Shown here: piece after piece, positions 17,505 to 25,824 of the stretch
How positions within the stretch are numbered: position 1 is the stretch's first letter
How the letters are laid out: every line of letters starts with the position of its first letter
Assembly (NCBI GenBank): GCA_016793775.1
Contig: JAEULK010000043.1
Location: 62,001 to 126,000, forward strand
Length of the DNA: 64,000 nucleotides
Source: Sphingopyxis sp.
GTDB lineage: Bacteria > Pseudomonadota > Alphaproteobacteria > Sphingomonadales > Sphingomonadaceae
Direction of reading: 5' to 3'
Position numbers and translations under genes: made by a program
Notes under the pieces: model-generated
Seen by the model: only the letters and a program-made list of their open reading frames with translations
The model's database searches: none
What the model was told of the DNA's origin: nothing

Positions 17505-19139
17505 TCAATTGGTCCAATAGATATAATCCTGCCCGTCCTGCCACGGCGTGTTGAGCGGCACGTCGATGCGCACCGGTCCCTCGATCAATCCCGGCCAGAT
17601 CGGTTTCGCCATGCCCTTGTTCTGCGCGTCGAGCATCGCGCTCAATTGCGCGACGCGCCGGGGCTCGCTCGCCGACAGATCATATTGTTCGGTCGGGTCC
17701 GCCGCGAGATTATAGAGGCGTTTCTTCGCGGGGCGCTTGGTCACCTGCAATTTCCAGTCGCCCGCGCGCACGACGCGATAATCGCCCGAGCGCCAGAACA
17801 TCGCCGTACGCTTGGCGGGGCCGGCAAGGATATCCTCGCTGTCGATCAGCCGGTCGCCCGGCAGCTTCGCCCCCGCCGCCGCCGCAATGGTCGAAAAGAT
17901 GTCGAGATGGCCCGTCGGGTCGGCGCGCGTCGATCCTGCCGCGATCGCCCCCGGCCAGCGCATGAAGAAGGGGGTGCGGATGCCGCCCTCGAAAAAGGTC
18001 GCCTTCCACCCGCGATACGGGGCGTTCAGCCGGTCGATCCCCGTGTACCAGGCGCCGCCATTGTCGCTGGTGAAGATCACCAGCGTATTGTCGTCGATGC
18101 CCAGCTCCTTGAGCTTCGCCATCACATCGCCGATCCGCCGGTCGAGCTGTGCGATCATCGCGCCATAGACGCGTGTCTTCTCGTCCTTGATCTGCGGCAG
18201 TCTGTCATACTCTTCGCGCGTCGCCTGCAGCGGCGTGTGCGGGGCGTTGAACGCGAGGTACAGGAAGAAGGGCCGGTTCTTGTTCGCCTCGATCGCCTTC
18301 ACCGCCTCATCGGCGAAATAGTCGGTCATATGCCCCTTGGGGTGGAAACGCTTGCCGCCGTTGAAGTTCACCGCATGGCGCAAATTGGCCCAGAGAAAAT
18401 GGTCGATGCGGTCCCAGGGCAATTTGGCGTTGACGACGTCGGGATCGTCCTCGGGCAGGAACATCGCCGCGCCGCCGAGCACCGCGAGGCTTTCATCGAA
18501 GCCTTGGGCATGCGGTTGCAGCGCGGGCGCCTCGCCCAGATGCCATTTGCCGATATGAAGCGTGTGATACCCCGCCGCCTTCACGGCCTCGGCGATCGTC
18601 ACCTCCTTCGCAGGCACGCCCATGTCGGGATAATCGGGAATGTCGGGGGTGATCAATTCCTTGTGAAAGATCGTCCGCAGCGGCCCGATGCCCTCGCCAT
18701 GCGCCATATTCTGCGCGAACTGGACGGGGACCGCAGTATATTCGAAACCGAAGCGCGTCGGGTAACGCCCCGTCATCATCGCGGCGCGCGACGGCGAGCA
18801 GGTCGCGTTGGCGGCATAGGCGGTGGTGAAATTCATGCCCTCGCGGGCGAGTGCGTCGATGTTCGGCGTCTTGACGATGCCGCCCGCGACCCCGCCGCCG
18901 TTCAGGCTGATGTCGTTATAGCCGAGATCGTCGGCGACGATCAGGATGATGTTAGGGGGGCGCTTGCCGACTGGAGCCGTTGCGGGGCCGGCTTCCCACT
19001 TGACCGGCTGGTTCGGCTGCACCGGATCGCGCCAGTCGGACATGAGGCCGGGCAGGCGATATGTGTTGGCCTTGTAGGTCCAATATCCGCCCGCCCCGAA
19101 CAAGGCGAGCACGCCGAGCGCCACCCATCTTTTCTTCAT
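17505..19139 (-). CDS. Arylsulfatase (type I sulfatase) 1
   Basis: A 544-residue exported sulfatase. The N-terminus MKKRWVALGVLALFGAGGYW is a signal peptide or anchor. Asp70-Asp71 in IVADDLGYND bind calcium, and Cys114 in CSPSRAAMMTGRYPTRFG is the residue converted to formylglycine. HIGKWHLGE and FTSDNGGAWYTG are further active-site motifs. It hydrolyses sulfate esters, probably in the periplasm. The formylglycine-generating enzyme needed for its activation is encoded at 19849-20772. It is divergent from a TetR regulator gene, with an inverted repeat in the 113-bp gap that matches one before the second sulfatase. Substrate unknown. Confidence 0.93.
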   Translation of the reverse strand: MKKRWVALGVLALFGAGGYWTYKANTYRLPGLMSDWRDPVQPNQPVKWEAGPATAPVGKRPPNIILIVADDLGYNDISLNGGGVAGGIVKTPNIDALAREGMNFTTAYAANATCSPSRAAMMTGRYPTRFGFEYTAVPVQFAQNMAHGEGIGPLRTIFHKELITPDIPDYPDMGVPAKEVTIAEAVKAAGYHTLHIGKWHLGEAPALQPHAQGFDESLAVLGGAAMFLPEDDPDVVNAKLPWDRIDHFLWANLRHAVNFNGGKRFHPKGHMTDYFADEAVKAIEANKNRPFFLYLAFNAPHTPLQATREEYDRLPQIKDEKTRVYGAMIAQLDRRIGDVMAKLKELGIDDNTLVIFTSDNGGAWYTGIDRLNAPYRGWKATFFEGGIRTPFFMRWPGAIAAGSTRADPTGHLDIFSTIAAAAGAKLPGDRLIDSEDILAGPAKRTAMFWRSGDYRVVRAGDWKLQVTKRPAKKRLYNLAADPTEQYDLSASEPRRVAQLSAMLDAQNKGMAKPIWPGLIEGPVRIDVPLNTPWQDGQDYIYWTN

Positions 19140-19164
19140 AGCCCCACCCGTTCCGCGATTCCTG

Positions 19165-19200
19165 TCGATATTATGGCACTATCTGTGTCATTATATATCG
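19165..19200. promoter_or_regulatory. Sulfatase-type operator between sulfatase 1 and tetR
   Basis: Imperfect inverted repeat with core TGGCA-N7-TGTCA (19174-19190) and AT-rich flanks ending CGATA/TATCG. Core and 7-base spacing match the palindrome at 22538-22572 before sulfatase 2. It lies in the divergent promoter region and is a likely target of the adjacent TetR regulator (inference). Confidence 0.6.
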
Positions 19201-19252
19201 CTGCGCGCAAGATCGCATTGACCCGGGCGCCAAGCTGGGCCAGCGGGGAGCT

Positions 19253-19852
19253 ATGGCAGCCAAGGCAAAACCGAAAAGCGAAGCGGAACCGCGCGTCGAC
19301 GGACGCCGCGAGCGCAGCCGGTCGAGCCGCGCGCGGATCGTCGCCGCGATGCTCGACCTGATCGACAGCGGCGACCTGACCCCCAGCGCGGCGCGCGTCG
19401 CCGAGGAAGCGGGCGTCGGCCTGCGCACCGTGTTCCGCCAGTTCGACGATATGGACACGCTGTACCGCGAAATGTCCGAAACGATCGCCGCGCGGGTGAT
19501 GCCGATCGTGTCCGCTCCTTATGCTGGTACCGACTGGCGCACCGATGTCCGCGACCTGGTCGGGCGGCGCGCGCGGGTGTTCGAGACGATGCTGCCGTTC
19601 CGGCTCGCCGCCAATATCAAGCGCTACCAGTCGCCGTTCCTGATGGGCCAATATGGCCAGGTCGTCGCGCTCGAACGCGACCTGCTGTTCCGGCTGCTCC
19701 CCGACGAAGTGCTGGCCGACCGGGTGGGGCGCGAGGCGCTGTGCGTCGCGCTGTCGTTCCAGACGTGGCGCGCGCTGCGCCACGACCAGGGGCTGGCGTT
19801 CGAGGAGGCGGCGCCCGTCGTCGCGCAGATGGTCGGGGCGCTGATCGCATGA
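19253..19852 (+). CDS. TetR family transcriptional regulator
   Basis: A 199-residue regulator with a TetR-type N-terminal helix-turn-helix: RIVAAMLDLIDSGDLTPSAA, then VGLRTVFRQFDDMDTLYREM (about residues 22-80), and a helical ligand-binding C-terminal half. It is divergent from sulfatase 1 and its stop overlaps the start of the formylglycine-generating enzyme gene (ATGA), so regulator and sulfatase activator are co-translated. Palindromes of the same TGGCA-N7-TG(C/T)CA pattern before both sulfatases make it the best candidate for controlling them. The ligand is unknown. Confidence 0.88.
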   Translation: MAAKAKPKSEAEPRVDGRRERSRSSRARIVAAMLDLIDSGDLTPSAARVAEEAGVGLRTVFRQFDDMDTLYREMSETIAARVMPIVSAPYAGTDWRTDVRDLVGRRARVFETMLPFRLAANIKRYQSPFLMGQYGQVVALERDLLFRLLPDEVLADRVGREALCVALSFQTWRALRHDQGLAFEEAAPVVAQMVGALIA

Positions 19853-20772
19853 AGCGCATCATCCTGTTCGCGACTGTTGGCCTGCTCGCGGCCTGCGGCG
19901 ACAAGCCCGAAGAAAAGGTCGCGGTTGCCAAGACGGTCTGCCCGGCAATGCCGAAAGCGGATTATGTCTGGATCCCCGGCGCGACATTCGCGATGGGCGC
20001 CGAGGCGCATCTGCCCGAGGAAGGGCCGGAGAAGCCGGTTACCGTCGCGGGCTTCTGGATGGCGACGCACGAGGTCACCAACGGCGAGTTCGCCGCTTTC
20101 GTGAAGGCGACGGGCTACAAGACGATCGCCGAGCGCGATCCGCCGAAGCTGCCCGGGGCGCCGCCCGAGATGCTGATCCCCGGCGGTGCGGTGTTCACCG
20201 CGCCGACCGACGGCAATCCGAACTGGTGGCGCTGGGTCGTCGGCGCCGAGTGGCGCCACCCGGCAGGACCCGACACCGCGATCGAGGGTCGCGATCGCGA
20301 GCCGGTGGTGCAGATCGCCTATGACGATGCGCTCGCTTACGCCAAATGGGCGGGCAAGGCGCTGCCGAGCGAGGAGCAATGGGAACTCGCCGCCGCGACC
20401 GGCGGCGCCGATCGCAACACCCCGATCGTCGATGGCAAGCCGCAGGCGAATTATTATCAGGGCGTATTCCCGGTGCGCGACATGGGCACCGACGGCTTCA
20501 CGAGCCGCGCGCCCGTGGCCTGCTTCCCCGCCGACAGGCATGGCGTCCACGACCTGATCGGCAATGTCTGGGAATGGACGACCGCAAGGGCGGCGGGCGA
20601 GACCAATGTCATCAAGGGCGGCAGCTTCCTTTGCGCGGCCAATTATTGCGCCCGCTACCGCCCCGCCGCGCGCCAGTTCCAGGAACGCAGTCTAGGCACC
20701 GATCACATCGGTTTTCGCCTGATCGACACGGCGCGCCCGGCGCCGGCGACGCCAGCCCCAGACAAGAGATGA
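19849..20772 (+). CDS. Formylglycine-generating (sulfatase-modifying) enzyme, lipoprotein form
   Basis: A 307-residue FGE/SUMF1-family protein that oxidises the sulfatase active-site Cys to formylglycine. MKRIILFATVGLLAACGDKP has a lipobox with Cys16, so it should be a membrane-anchored periplasmic lipoprotein. The FGE core runs from about residue 37: WIPGATFAMGAE, THEVTNGEF, LPSEEQWELAA, GNVWEWT. The two active-site cysteines Cys262 and Cys267 in GGSFLCAANYCARYRPAAR match the C-x4-C pair of aerobic FGEs. It is flanked by two sulfatase genes with CSPSR and CSPTR motifs, its presumed substrates. The last 81 bp overlap the tail of the convergent sulfatase 2 gene. Confidence 0.9.
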   Translation: MKRIILFATVGLLAACGDKPEEKVAVAKTVCPAMPKADYVWIPGATFAMGAEAHLPEEGPEKPVTVAGFWMATHEVTNGEFAAFVKATGYKTIAERDPPKLPGAPPEMLIPGGAVFTAPTDGNPNWWRWVVGAEWRHPAGPDTAIEGRDREPVVQIAYDDALAYAKWAGKALPSEEQWELAAATGGADRNTPIVDGKPQANYYQGVFPVRDMGTDGFTSRAPVACFPADRHGVHDLIGNVWEWTTARAAGETNVIKGGSFLCAANYCARYRPAARQFQERSLGTDHIGFRLIDTARPAPATPAPDKR

Positions 20773-22524
20773 TATCGCGACCAGCCCGCCGCCCACCCAC
20801 AGCCCGGCCTCGATCGCGCGCTTCTTGCCCTGCTGCTTCCACGCGAAGGCGTTGATCTGTTCGTCGGCGGTATAGCCCGCGGGCATGTCGAGCACGCCAT
20901 TGGCCTTCGCATAGGCGCGGTAGTCGGCCTTCATCGCCGCGAAACGATCGGGCATCGCGGCCGCCAGATTCTTGGTCTCGCCGGGGTCGTTCTTGAGGTC
21001 GTAGAGCCGCCAGCGGCCGTCGCCGGTCGGGGCGAGGTTGCGGACCAGCTTGTAATCGCCGCGGAACAGCGCGCTGTTGCCCGATAGCTCATAGCCCAGC
21101 GGATCGTCGCCATGGACGCTGCCCGCCGCGCCGCCGAGCATCGGGACGAGGCTGCGCCCGGTCACCGGCTCGACCGCGCGCCCGCGCCATTCATTGCCAT
21201 GATCGGGCACGCCCGCGAGTTCGGCCAGCGTCGGCAATATGTCGGTCACATGCGCGAGACCGCCGTTGATCGCCCCGGCGCGGATCTTTTCATTGCCCGG
21301 CCAGGCGATGATCAGCGGCACGCGCAGCCCGCCCTCGGCGGCGGTGAACTTGTAACCCGACAGCGGCGCGGCGGCGGCGCTCGCCCAGCCCGGGCCGATC
21401 GCGGCAAAGCTGCCGCGCCGACCGATATTCGCGGTCGCGGTGTCGTACTGCATGGTCAGGAACAGGCGGTTGCGCGTGCGGCTGTACGGATCGATGGGCT
21501 CGGCGCCATTGTCAGAGAGGAACACGAATATCGTATTCTCATATTGACCGGTGGCTTTCAGATGCGCGACCAGTCGCCCGACCTCGCGGTCCATAGCGGT
21601 CGCCATGCCGGCATAGGCCTGCATCACCCGCACCGCCGCCGCGCGCTCCTCGGCGTCGAGCTTCGCCCAGTCGGGGGTGGTTGCCATCGTCACCATCGGC
21701 GTGCCGGTGGGCAGGATGCCCAGCGCCGCCGCGCGCTTCGCTCGTGCTTCGCGCAGCTTCGTCCAGCCGTCCTTGTACATCGCTGCATAGCGCGCGATGT
21801 CGCTGTCGGGCGCCTGGATCGGAATATGGTTGGCGAGGAAGTTGATCGAGGCGAGAAAGGGTTTTCCGCTCGCGCGGTCGGCGTCGATATAGTCGATCAT
21901 CTTCTGGACGACGAAAGTCGAGGAATAGAAATTCTTCGGCAAGGTCGCGGGCTTGCCATTTTCGGTCCAGGCAGCGGTGTCGTACATGCCCTCGATCGGG
22001 CGCTGCTCGAAATTGTCGGCGCCCGCGTCGGCCAGACTGAAGGCGCGGGCATAGCCGCGCGCTTCGGGCAGCCGCGTCGCATCGCTCCCCAAATGCCATT
22101 TGCCGGTCAGGTACGTGTTGTATCCCGCGGCGCCGAACAATTCGCCGATCGTCACGACGCGGTGGTTCATCACCGTGTCGTATCCCGGCTTGCCGCGATG
22201 CGCGTCGGGGATCGTCTCGGGCATGTTGCCGAGGCCATTGCGGTGGTTCATCACCCCCGTCTGCAACATCGCGCGCGTCGGCGAGCACGAACCGGCGACA
22301 TGGAAGTTCGAGAAGCGCATGCCGGCATAGGCCAGCGCGTCGATATTTGGCGTCGCGAACTCGGCGCCGAAGGATCCGACGTCGCTGAACCCCCAATCGT
22401 CGGCGAGCAGGATCACGACATTGGGCTGGCGCGGGGCGGGGGATTTGGTCGCCGTCGGCGCGGCGCCCTGCGCGGGGACCAGCATCGATGCCGCGAGCAG
22501 CGCGGTCAGTCCAACCTTCTTCAT
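20692..22524 (-). CDS. Arylsulfatase (type I sulfatase) 2
   Basis: A 610-residue exported sulfatase. MKKVGLTALLAASMLVPAQG is a signal peptide; the start at 22524 has GAGAGGAA upstream. Asp42-Asp43 (LLADDWGFSD) bind metal and Cys80 in CSPTRAMLQTG is the formylglycine site. YLTGKWHLG and FLSDNGAEPIDPY follow. Near the C-terminus a single hydrophobic helix (GLWVGGGLVAISSLVWGW) and a basic RRRRRARR tail suggest anchoring in the inner membrane with the enzyme in the periplasm. Its final 81 bp overlap the convergent formylglycine-generating enzyme gene. A perfect AT-rich inverted repeat lies just upstream of its start. Confidence 0.93.
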   Translation of the reverse strand: MKKVGLTALLAASMLVPAQGAAPTATKSPAPRQPNVVILLADDWGFSDVGSFGAEFATPNIDALAYAGMRFSNFHVAGSCSPTRAMLQTGVMNHRNGLGNMPETIPDAHRGKPGYDTVMNHRVVTIGELFGAAGYNTYLTGKWHLGSDATRLPEARGYARAFSLADAGADNFEQRPIEGMYDTAAWTENGKPATLPKNFYSSTFVVQKMIDYIDADRASGKPFLASINFLANHIPIQAPDSDIARYAAMYKDGWTKLREARAKRAAALGILPTGTPMVTMATTPDWAKLDAEERAAAVRVMQAYAGMATAMDREVGRLVAHLKATGQYENTIFVFLSDNGAEPIDPYSRTRNRLFLTMQYDTATANIGRRGSFAAIGPGWASAAAAPLSGYKFTAAEGGLRVPLIIAWPGNEKIRAGAINGGLAHVTDILPTLAELAGVPDHGNEWRGRAVEPVTGRSLVPMLGGAAGSVHGDDPLGYELSGNSALFRGDYKLVRNLAPTGDGRWRLYDLKNDPGETKNLAAAMPDRFAAMKADYRAYAKANGVLDMPAGYTADEQINAFAWKQQGKKRAIEAGLWVGGGLVAISSLVWGWRRRRRARRVDQAKTDVIGA

Positions 22525-22537
22525 CGCGATTCCTCTC

Positions 22538-22572
22538 CGAATATATTGGCACTTATTATGCCAATATATTCG
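22538..22572. promoter_or_regulatory. Perfect inverted repeat before sulfatase 2
   Basis: 14-bp arms CGAATATATTGGCA and TGCCAATATATTCG with a 7-base spacer, 14 bp before the sulfatase 2 start codon. The TGGCA-N7-TGCCA core has the same spacing as the site at 19174-19190. Very AT-rich for this genome, so it may also contain the promoter. Confidence 0.7.
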
Positions 22573-22591
22573 ATACCGCAATTCCCTTCGA

Positions 22592-23599
22592 TCAGTCGAA
22601 GCCAGCCAGGAAGGCGGCGACGTTGCGGCCGAGGTCGCCGACGGCATAGCCGCCTTCCATCACGACAAGCGTCGGCAGTCCCAGGTCCGCGATCACCCGC
22701 GCCATCGTGGTATAATCTTGACGCTCGAGCTTGAAGTTCGAGATCGGATCGCCGCTGAAGGTGTCGGCGCCGAACGAAACGATCAGGCAGCGCGCGCCCC
22801 AGGCGGCGATCGCGCGCAGCGCGGTGTCGAGTGCCGGACGATAGGCAGCACCATCGGTGCCGCGCGGGAGGGGGAGGTTGAGCGTAGCGCCTTCGCCCGC
22901 CCCTTCGCCGCACTCGTCGGCATGGCCCCAGTAAAAGGGATAGTCGGTCACCGGGTCGGCGTGGATCGAGGCGAAGAAGATGGCGGGGTCCTCGTAGAAT
23001 ATGTCCTGCGTGCCGTTGCCGTGGTGATAATCGACATCGAGGATCGCGATCGGCCCCAAGCCCAGCGCCTGCGCGTGCCGTGCTGCGATCGCGGCGTTAT
23101 TGAGGTAGCAATAGCCGCCCATATAGTCGCGGCCCGCATGATGGCCGGGCGGGCGGCACAGCGCGAAGGCGTGGGCGTCGCCCTCGTTCAGCCGGTCGAG
23201 TGCGGTCAGCGCGCATTGCGCCGACCAATAGGCCGAGGTCCAGGTTCCCGCCGCGATCGGGGTCGAGGCGTCGAAGCTGTAGGCGCCGATGTCGGCGTCG
23301 ATGCGATTGAAGCGGAGCGGCCGGCGCCGGACGATCGGGAAGCTGTAGCCGATCGCATCGCCGCTGCGTCCCGCCGTGAGCCAGTCGTCATGGGCGCGTT
23401 CGAGGAAGGCGACATAGGCGGGATCATGCACCGCCAGCAGCGGTTCGCGCCCGAAATCGCGCACCGGCTGCCAGTCGTCCAGCGCGGCGACGATCGACTG
23501 CAGCCGGTCGATGCTTTCGGCATAAGGCACGAATTCGCCATTGTGCAGTTCGCGTTCGGGCGCGTGGCCCGTTTGCCGATCGTCGAAAAAGAGTTTCAC
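22592..23599 (-). CDS. Histone deacetylase-family amidohydrolase (acetylpolyamine-type)
   Basis: A 335-residue zinc amidohydrolase of the arginase/deacetylase fold. The GTG at 23599 is chosen because GAGGAG lies 10 bp upstream and the protein then begins VKLFFDDRQ as family members do. The active-site sequence RPPGHHAGRDYMGGYCYLNN contains the paired histidines, ILDVDYHHGNGTQDIFY holds zinc ligands, and FGADTFSGDPI carries the third metal Asp. C-terminal MEGGYAVGDLG completes the pocket. Bacterial members remove acetyl groups from polyamines or other small amides. It is divergent from an alpha/beta hydrolase gene 115 bp away and not obviously tied to the sulfatases. Confidence 0.9.
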   Translation of the reverse strand: MKLFFDDRQTGHAPERELHNGEFVPYAESIDRLQSIVAALDDWQPVRDFGREPLLAVHDPAYVAFLERAHDDWLTAGRSGDAIGYSFPIVRRRPLRFNRIDADIGAYSFDASTPIAAGTWTSAYWSAQCALTALDRLNEGDAHAFALCRPPGHHAGRDYMGGYCYLNNAAIAARHAQALGLGPIAILDVDYHHGNGTQDIFYEDPAIFFASIHADPVTDYPFYWGHADECGEGAGEGATLNLPLPRGTDGAAYRPALDTALRAIAAWGARCLIVSFGADTFSGDPISNFKLERQDYTTMARVIADLGLPTLVVMEGGYAVGDLGRNVAAFLAGFD

Positions 23600-23713
23600 G
23601 GGTTCGTTGCTCCTCTGGTCCACCAGCCTAGAGCCGGCTTCGGGCGAAGCAAAGCAGCTTGCAGGAATCGTGCGGGCCGCGCATCGCGGCGCGCTGAGGA
23701 TGAGGAGGAAAGC

Positions 23714-24403
23714 ATGACGGTTCCGGTGATCGCAATCTGCGGCATCGCCAGCGACGAAGCGAGCTGGCTCGGCATGCCGATCGATCGTATCGTCATCCCA
23801 CGCGGCGAGAGCATCGCCGCGATGGCCGACGCGATCGTCGCCGACCTGCCCGACCGTTTTGCGCTCTGTGGCCATTCGATGGGCGGCTATGTCGCGCTTG
23901 CCATCGCCGCGCTGGTGCCCGATCGGCTCGCGGGCCTCGCCATGCTGAGCAGCGCCTGCGCCGCCGACAGCGAAGAGCAGGGAGAGGGGCGGCGGCAGGT
24001 GATCGCGCAGGCCGGGCTGGACTATGACGCGGTGGCCGACCGGTTGGCGCGCGCGGTGCTGTCGCGGTCCAGCCGTTCCGATGCCGCGCTGCTCGCCGAG
24101 ACAAAGGCGATGCTGCTGCGCACCGGCGTGACGCTTTTTGTCGAGCATCAGCGCGCTGCGGCAACGCGCGTCGACCGCTGCGACCTGCTGGCGACCATCG
24201 CCGCCCCGGCGCTGGTGCTGGCGGGGGAGGAGGATATCATCGTGCCGCCCGAGCGTGCGCGCGACATGGCCGCGCGGCTGCCCGATGCGATGCTGCATAT
24301 GATCCCCGGTTGCGGCCATATGCCCCAGCGCGAAGCGCCCGCCATCACCCGGTCGGTGATCGCCGCATGGCGCGCGCGCTGCGACAGGCCTGAACCCGTT
24401 TAG
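23714..24403 (+). CDS. Alpha/beta hydrolase
   Basis: A 229-residue cytoplasmic hydrolase. The nucleophile Ser55 is in GHSMGG, the acid is probably in LAGEEDIIVPP and the His in PGCGHMPQREAP. The start at 23714 follows GAGGAGGAAAGC. Size and the MPQREAP ending resemble small hydrolases of the MenH/esterase type; no substrate can be assigned. Its stop overlaps that of the convergent ACT-like gene by 4 bp. Confidence 0.85.
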   Translation: MTVPVIAICGIASDEASWLGMPIDRIVIPRGESIAAMADAIVADLPDRFALCGHSMGGYVALAIAALVPDRLAGLAMLSSACAADSEEQGEGRRQVIAQAGLDYDAVADRLARAVLSRSSRSDAALLAETKAMLLRTGVTLFVEHQRAAATRVDRCDLLATIAAPALVLAGEEDIIVPPERARDMAARLPDAMLHMIPGCGHMPQREAPAITRSVIAAWRARCDRPEPV

Positions 24404-24639
24404 CCGATGGCGAAGGCGCAATCGATCGGCATCGCCGCGATCTTGCTGCGGATGATCGCCACCGTTGCGTCGTCGATGTCGCCCGCGTCGATCGATAGGT
24501 CATAGCCTTCGCCGACCAGACTCAGCGCGATCGACCGCGGTGCCAGCCCGCGCTGCGCGAAAAGGTTGAGGATGCGCAGCGCGCCGGCGAATTCGCCGCT
24601 GCGGAGCGTCAGCCGTCGGCCGTCCTCCACCGCGCTCAT
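24400..24639 (-). CDS. Small ACT-domain-like protein
   Basis: A 79-residue protein that looks like one ACT regulatory domain: a beta strand (RRLTLRSGEFAGALRILNLF), helix, strand (PRSIALSLVGEGYDLSID), helix and final strand. This resembles the small regulatory units of acetolactate synthase. Its ATG overlaps the stop of the dehydrogenase gene (ATGA), so the two are co-translated and it may be an amino-acid-sensing partner of that enzyme. Family membership is inferred from pattern, not from a clear motif. Confidence 0.6.
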   Translation of the reverse strand: MSAVEDGRRLTLRSGEFAGALRILNLFAQRGLAPRSIALSLVGEGYDLSIDAGDIDDATVAIIRSKIAAMPIDCAFAIG

Positions 24640-25694
24640 GCCGCGCGCCGCCGCGACCACCCCTCGGCGACGATCCGCCGTGCCTGCCGGTCGACAAGCA
24701 GGTTCGGGGTTCCGCCATGCTGGTCGGCGGCGCGCATCGTCGCGACCAGCCGCGGCCCGATGTCGGCGACCTTCGCCTCGATGGCGGCGACATCGCCGCC
24801 GCGATATTCGGCGCAGACGGCGATGATGCCGCCCGCATTGACCAGATAGTCGGGTGCATAAAGGATGCCGCGCCGGGCGAGTTCGAGTCCGAGCGCCGGG
24901 TGCGCCAGCTGGTTGTTCGCGCCGCCGCAGATTAGGCGCGCCTGCACCCTGTGGACGGTGGTCGTATCGATGGCGCCGCCGAGCGCGCAGGGGGCGAGGA
25001 TATCCATCGGCGCGGTGACGATCTTGTCGGGTGCGACGCGTTCGGCGCCGAAGCGCGCGACGGCGTGCGCCACCCGCGTTTCGTCGATATCGCTGACGAG
25101 CAGTTTGGCACCGGCGCCGTTGAGCAGGTCCGCGAGCACCATGCCGACATGGCCGAGTCCCTGAACCCCGACGACCGCGCCGTCGAGACCGCCACCGCCC
25201 TGTTCGGCGACGGCGGCCCGCATTGCCAGAAAGACCCCGCGCGCGGTCCATGGCGACGGATCGCCGCCGAGCCCGTTTGCGCGCTGGGGCAAGCCCGCCA
25301 CATGAGGTGTCGTGCGCGCGACCGCCTGCATGTCGGCGACCGTGCTGCCCGCGTCCTCGGCGGTCACGAAGCGCCCGCAGAGCGACTGGACGCAGCGCCC
25401 GAAGGCCGCGAACAGCTTGGGGCGGTCGAACGCGCCATCGTCGGGCAACATGATGACCGCCTTGCCGCCGCCGAAATCCAGCCCCGCGAGCGCATTTTTA
25501 TATGTCATCGCTTCGGAGAGGCGCAGCGCGTCTCGCGTCGCGTCGCTTTCGCTGGCGTAGCGCTGGACGCGGCAGCCGCCGATTGCGGGGCCGAGCGCGG
25601 TCGAATGAATCGCGACCACGGCGCGCAATCCGGTCTCGTCGTCGTGGAACAGATGGACCGCTTCGTGCGGGAGTTCGACGGGGTACTGCAACAT
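24636..25694 (-). CDS. Leu/Phe/Val (Glu-family) dehydrogenase
   Basis: A 352-residue NAD-dependent amino-acid dehydrogenase that interconverts branched-chain or aromatic amino acids and 2-oxo acids. Substrate-binding Lys66 in MTYKNALAGLDFGGGKAVIM and catalytic Lys78 match leucine dehydrogenase. The NAD-binding loop is VVGVQGLGHVG. Length fits the leucine/phenylalanine dehydrogenase branch. It is followed by a coupled ACT-like gene and is divergent from an Lrp/AsnC regulator, which fits control by a branched-chain amino acid. Leucine versus phenylalanine preference cannot be decided from the sequence. Confidence 0.9.
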   Translation of the reverse strand: MLQYPVELPHEAVHLFHDDETGLRAVVAIHSTALGPAIGGCRVQRYASESDATRDALRLSEAMTYKNALAGLDFGGGKAVIMLPDDGAFDRPKLFAAFGRCVQSLCGRFVTAEDAGSTVADMQAVARTTPHVAGLPQRANGLGGDPSPWTARGVFLAMRAAVAEQGGGGLDGAVVGVQGLGHVGMVLADLLNGAGAKLLVSDIDETRVAHAVARFGAERVAPDKIVTAPMDILAPCALGGAIDTTTVHRVQARLICGGANNQLAHPALGLELARRGILYAPDYLVNAGGIIAVCAEYRGGDVAAIEAKVADIGPRLVATMRAADQHGGTPNLLVDRQARRIVAEGWSRRRAA

Positions 25695-25780
25695 CGGGGC
25701 GGCTCCGAGATATGAGGAGCGCTATGAATGGAGTGAATTTGCTGGAATATCTGGTCGCATTTCCGCATGAGAGGGCAAAA

Positions 25781-25803
25781 ATGGGGTAAATATATCCCCA
25801 TTA
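25781..25803. promoter_or_regulatory. Inverted repeat in the ldh/lrp divergent region
   Basis: Arms AATGGGG and CCCCATT with a 9-base AT-rich spacer, followed at 25808-25816 by another ATGGGGAT-type half-site. It lies 20 bp before the regulator start codon and about 90 bp before the dehydrogenase start. AT-rich symmetrical sites like this fit an Lrp/AsnC binding region. Confidence 0.55.
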
Positions 25804-25824
25804 TGGCAATCATGGGGATTATTT

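Noticed and set aside
17439-19361. Long plus-strand open frame antisense to sulfatase 1
   Set aside because: Shadow of GC-rich codon bias; the minus strand encodes an intact sulfatase with all motifs.
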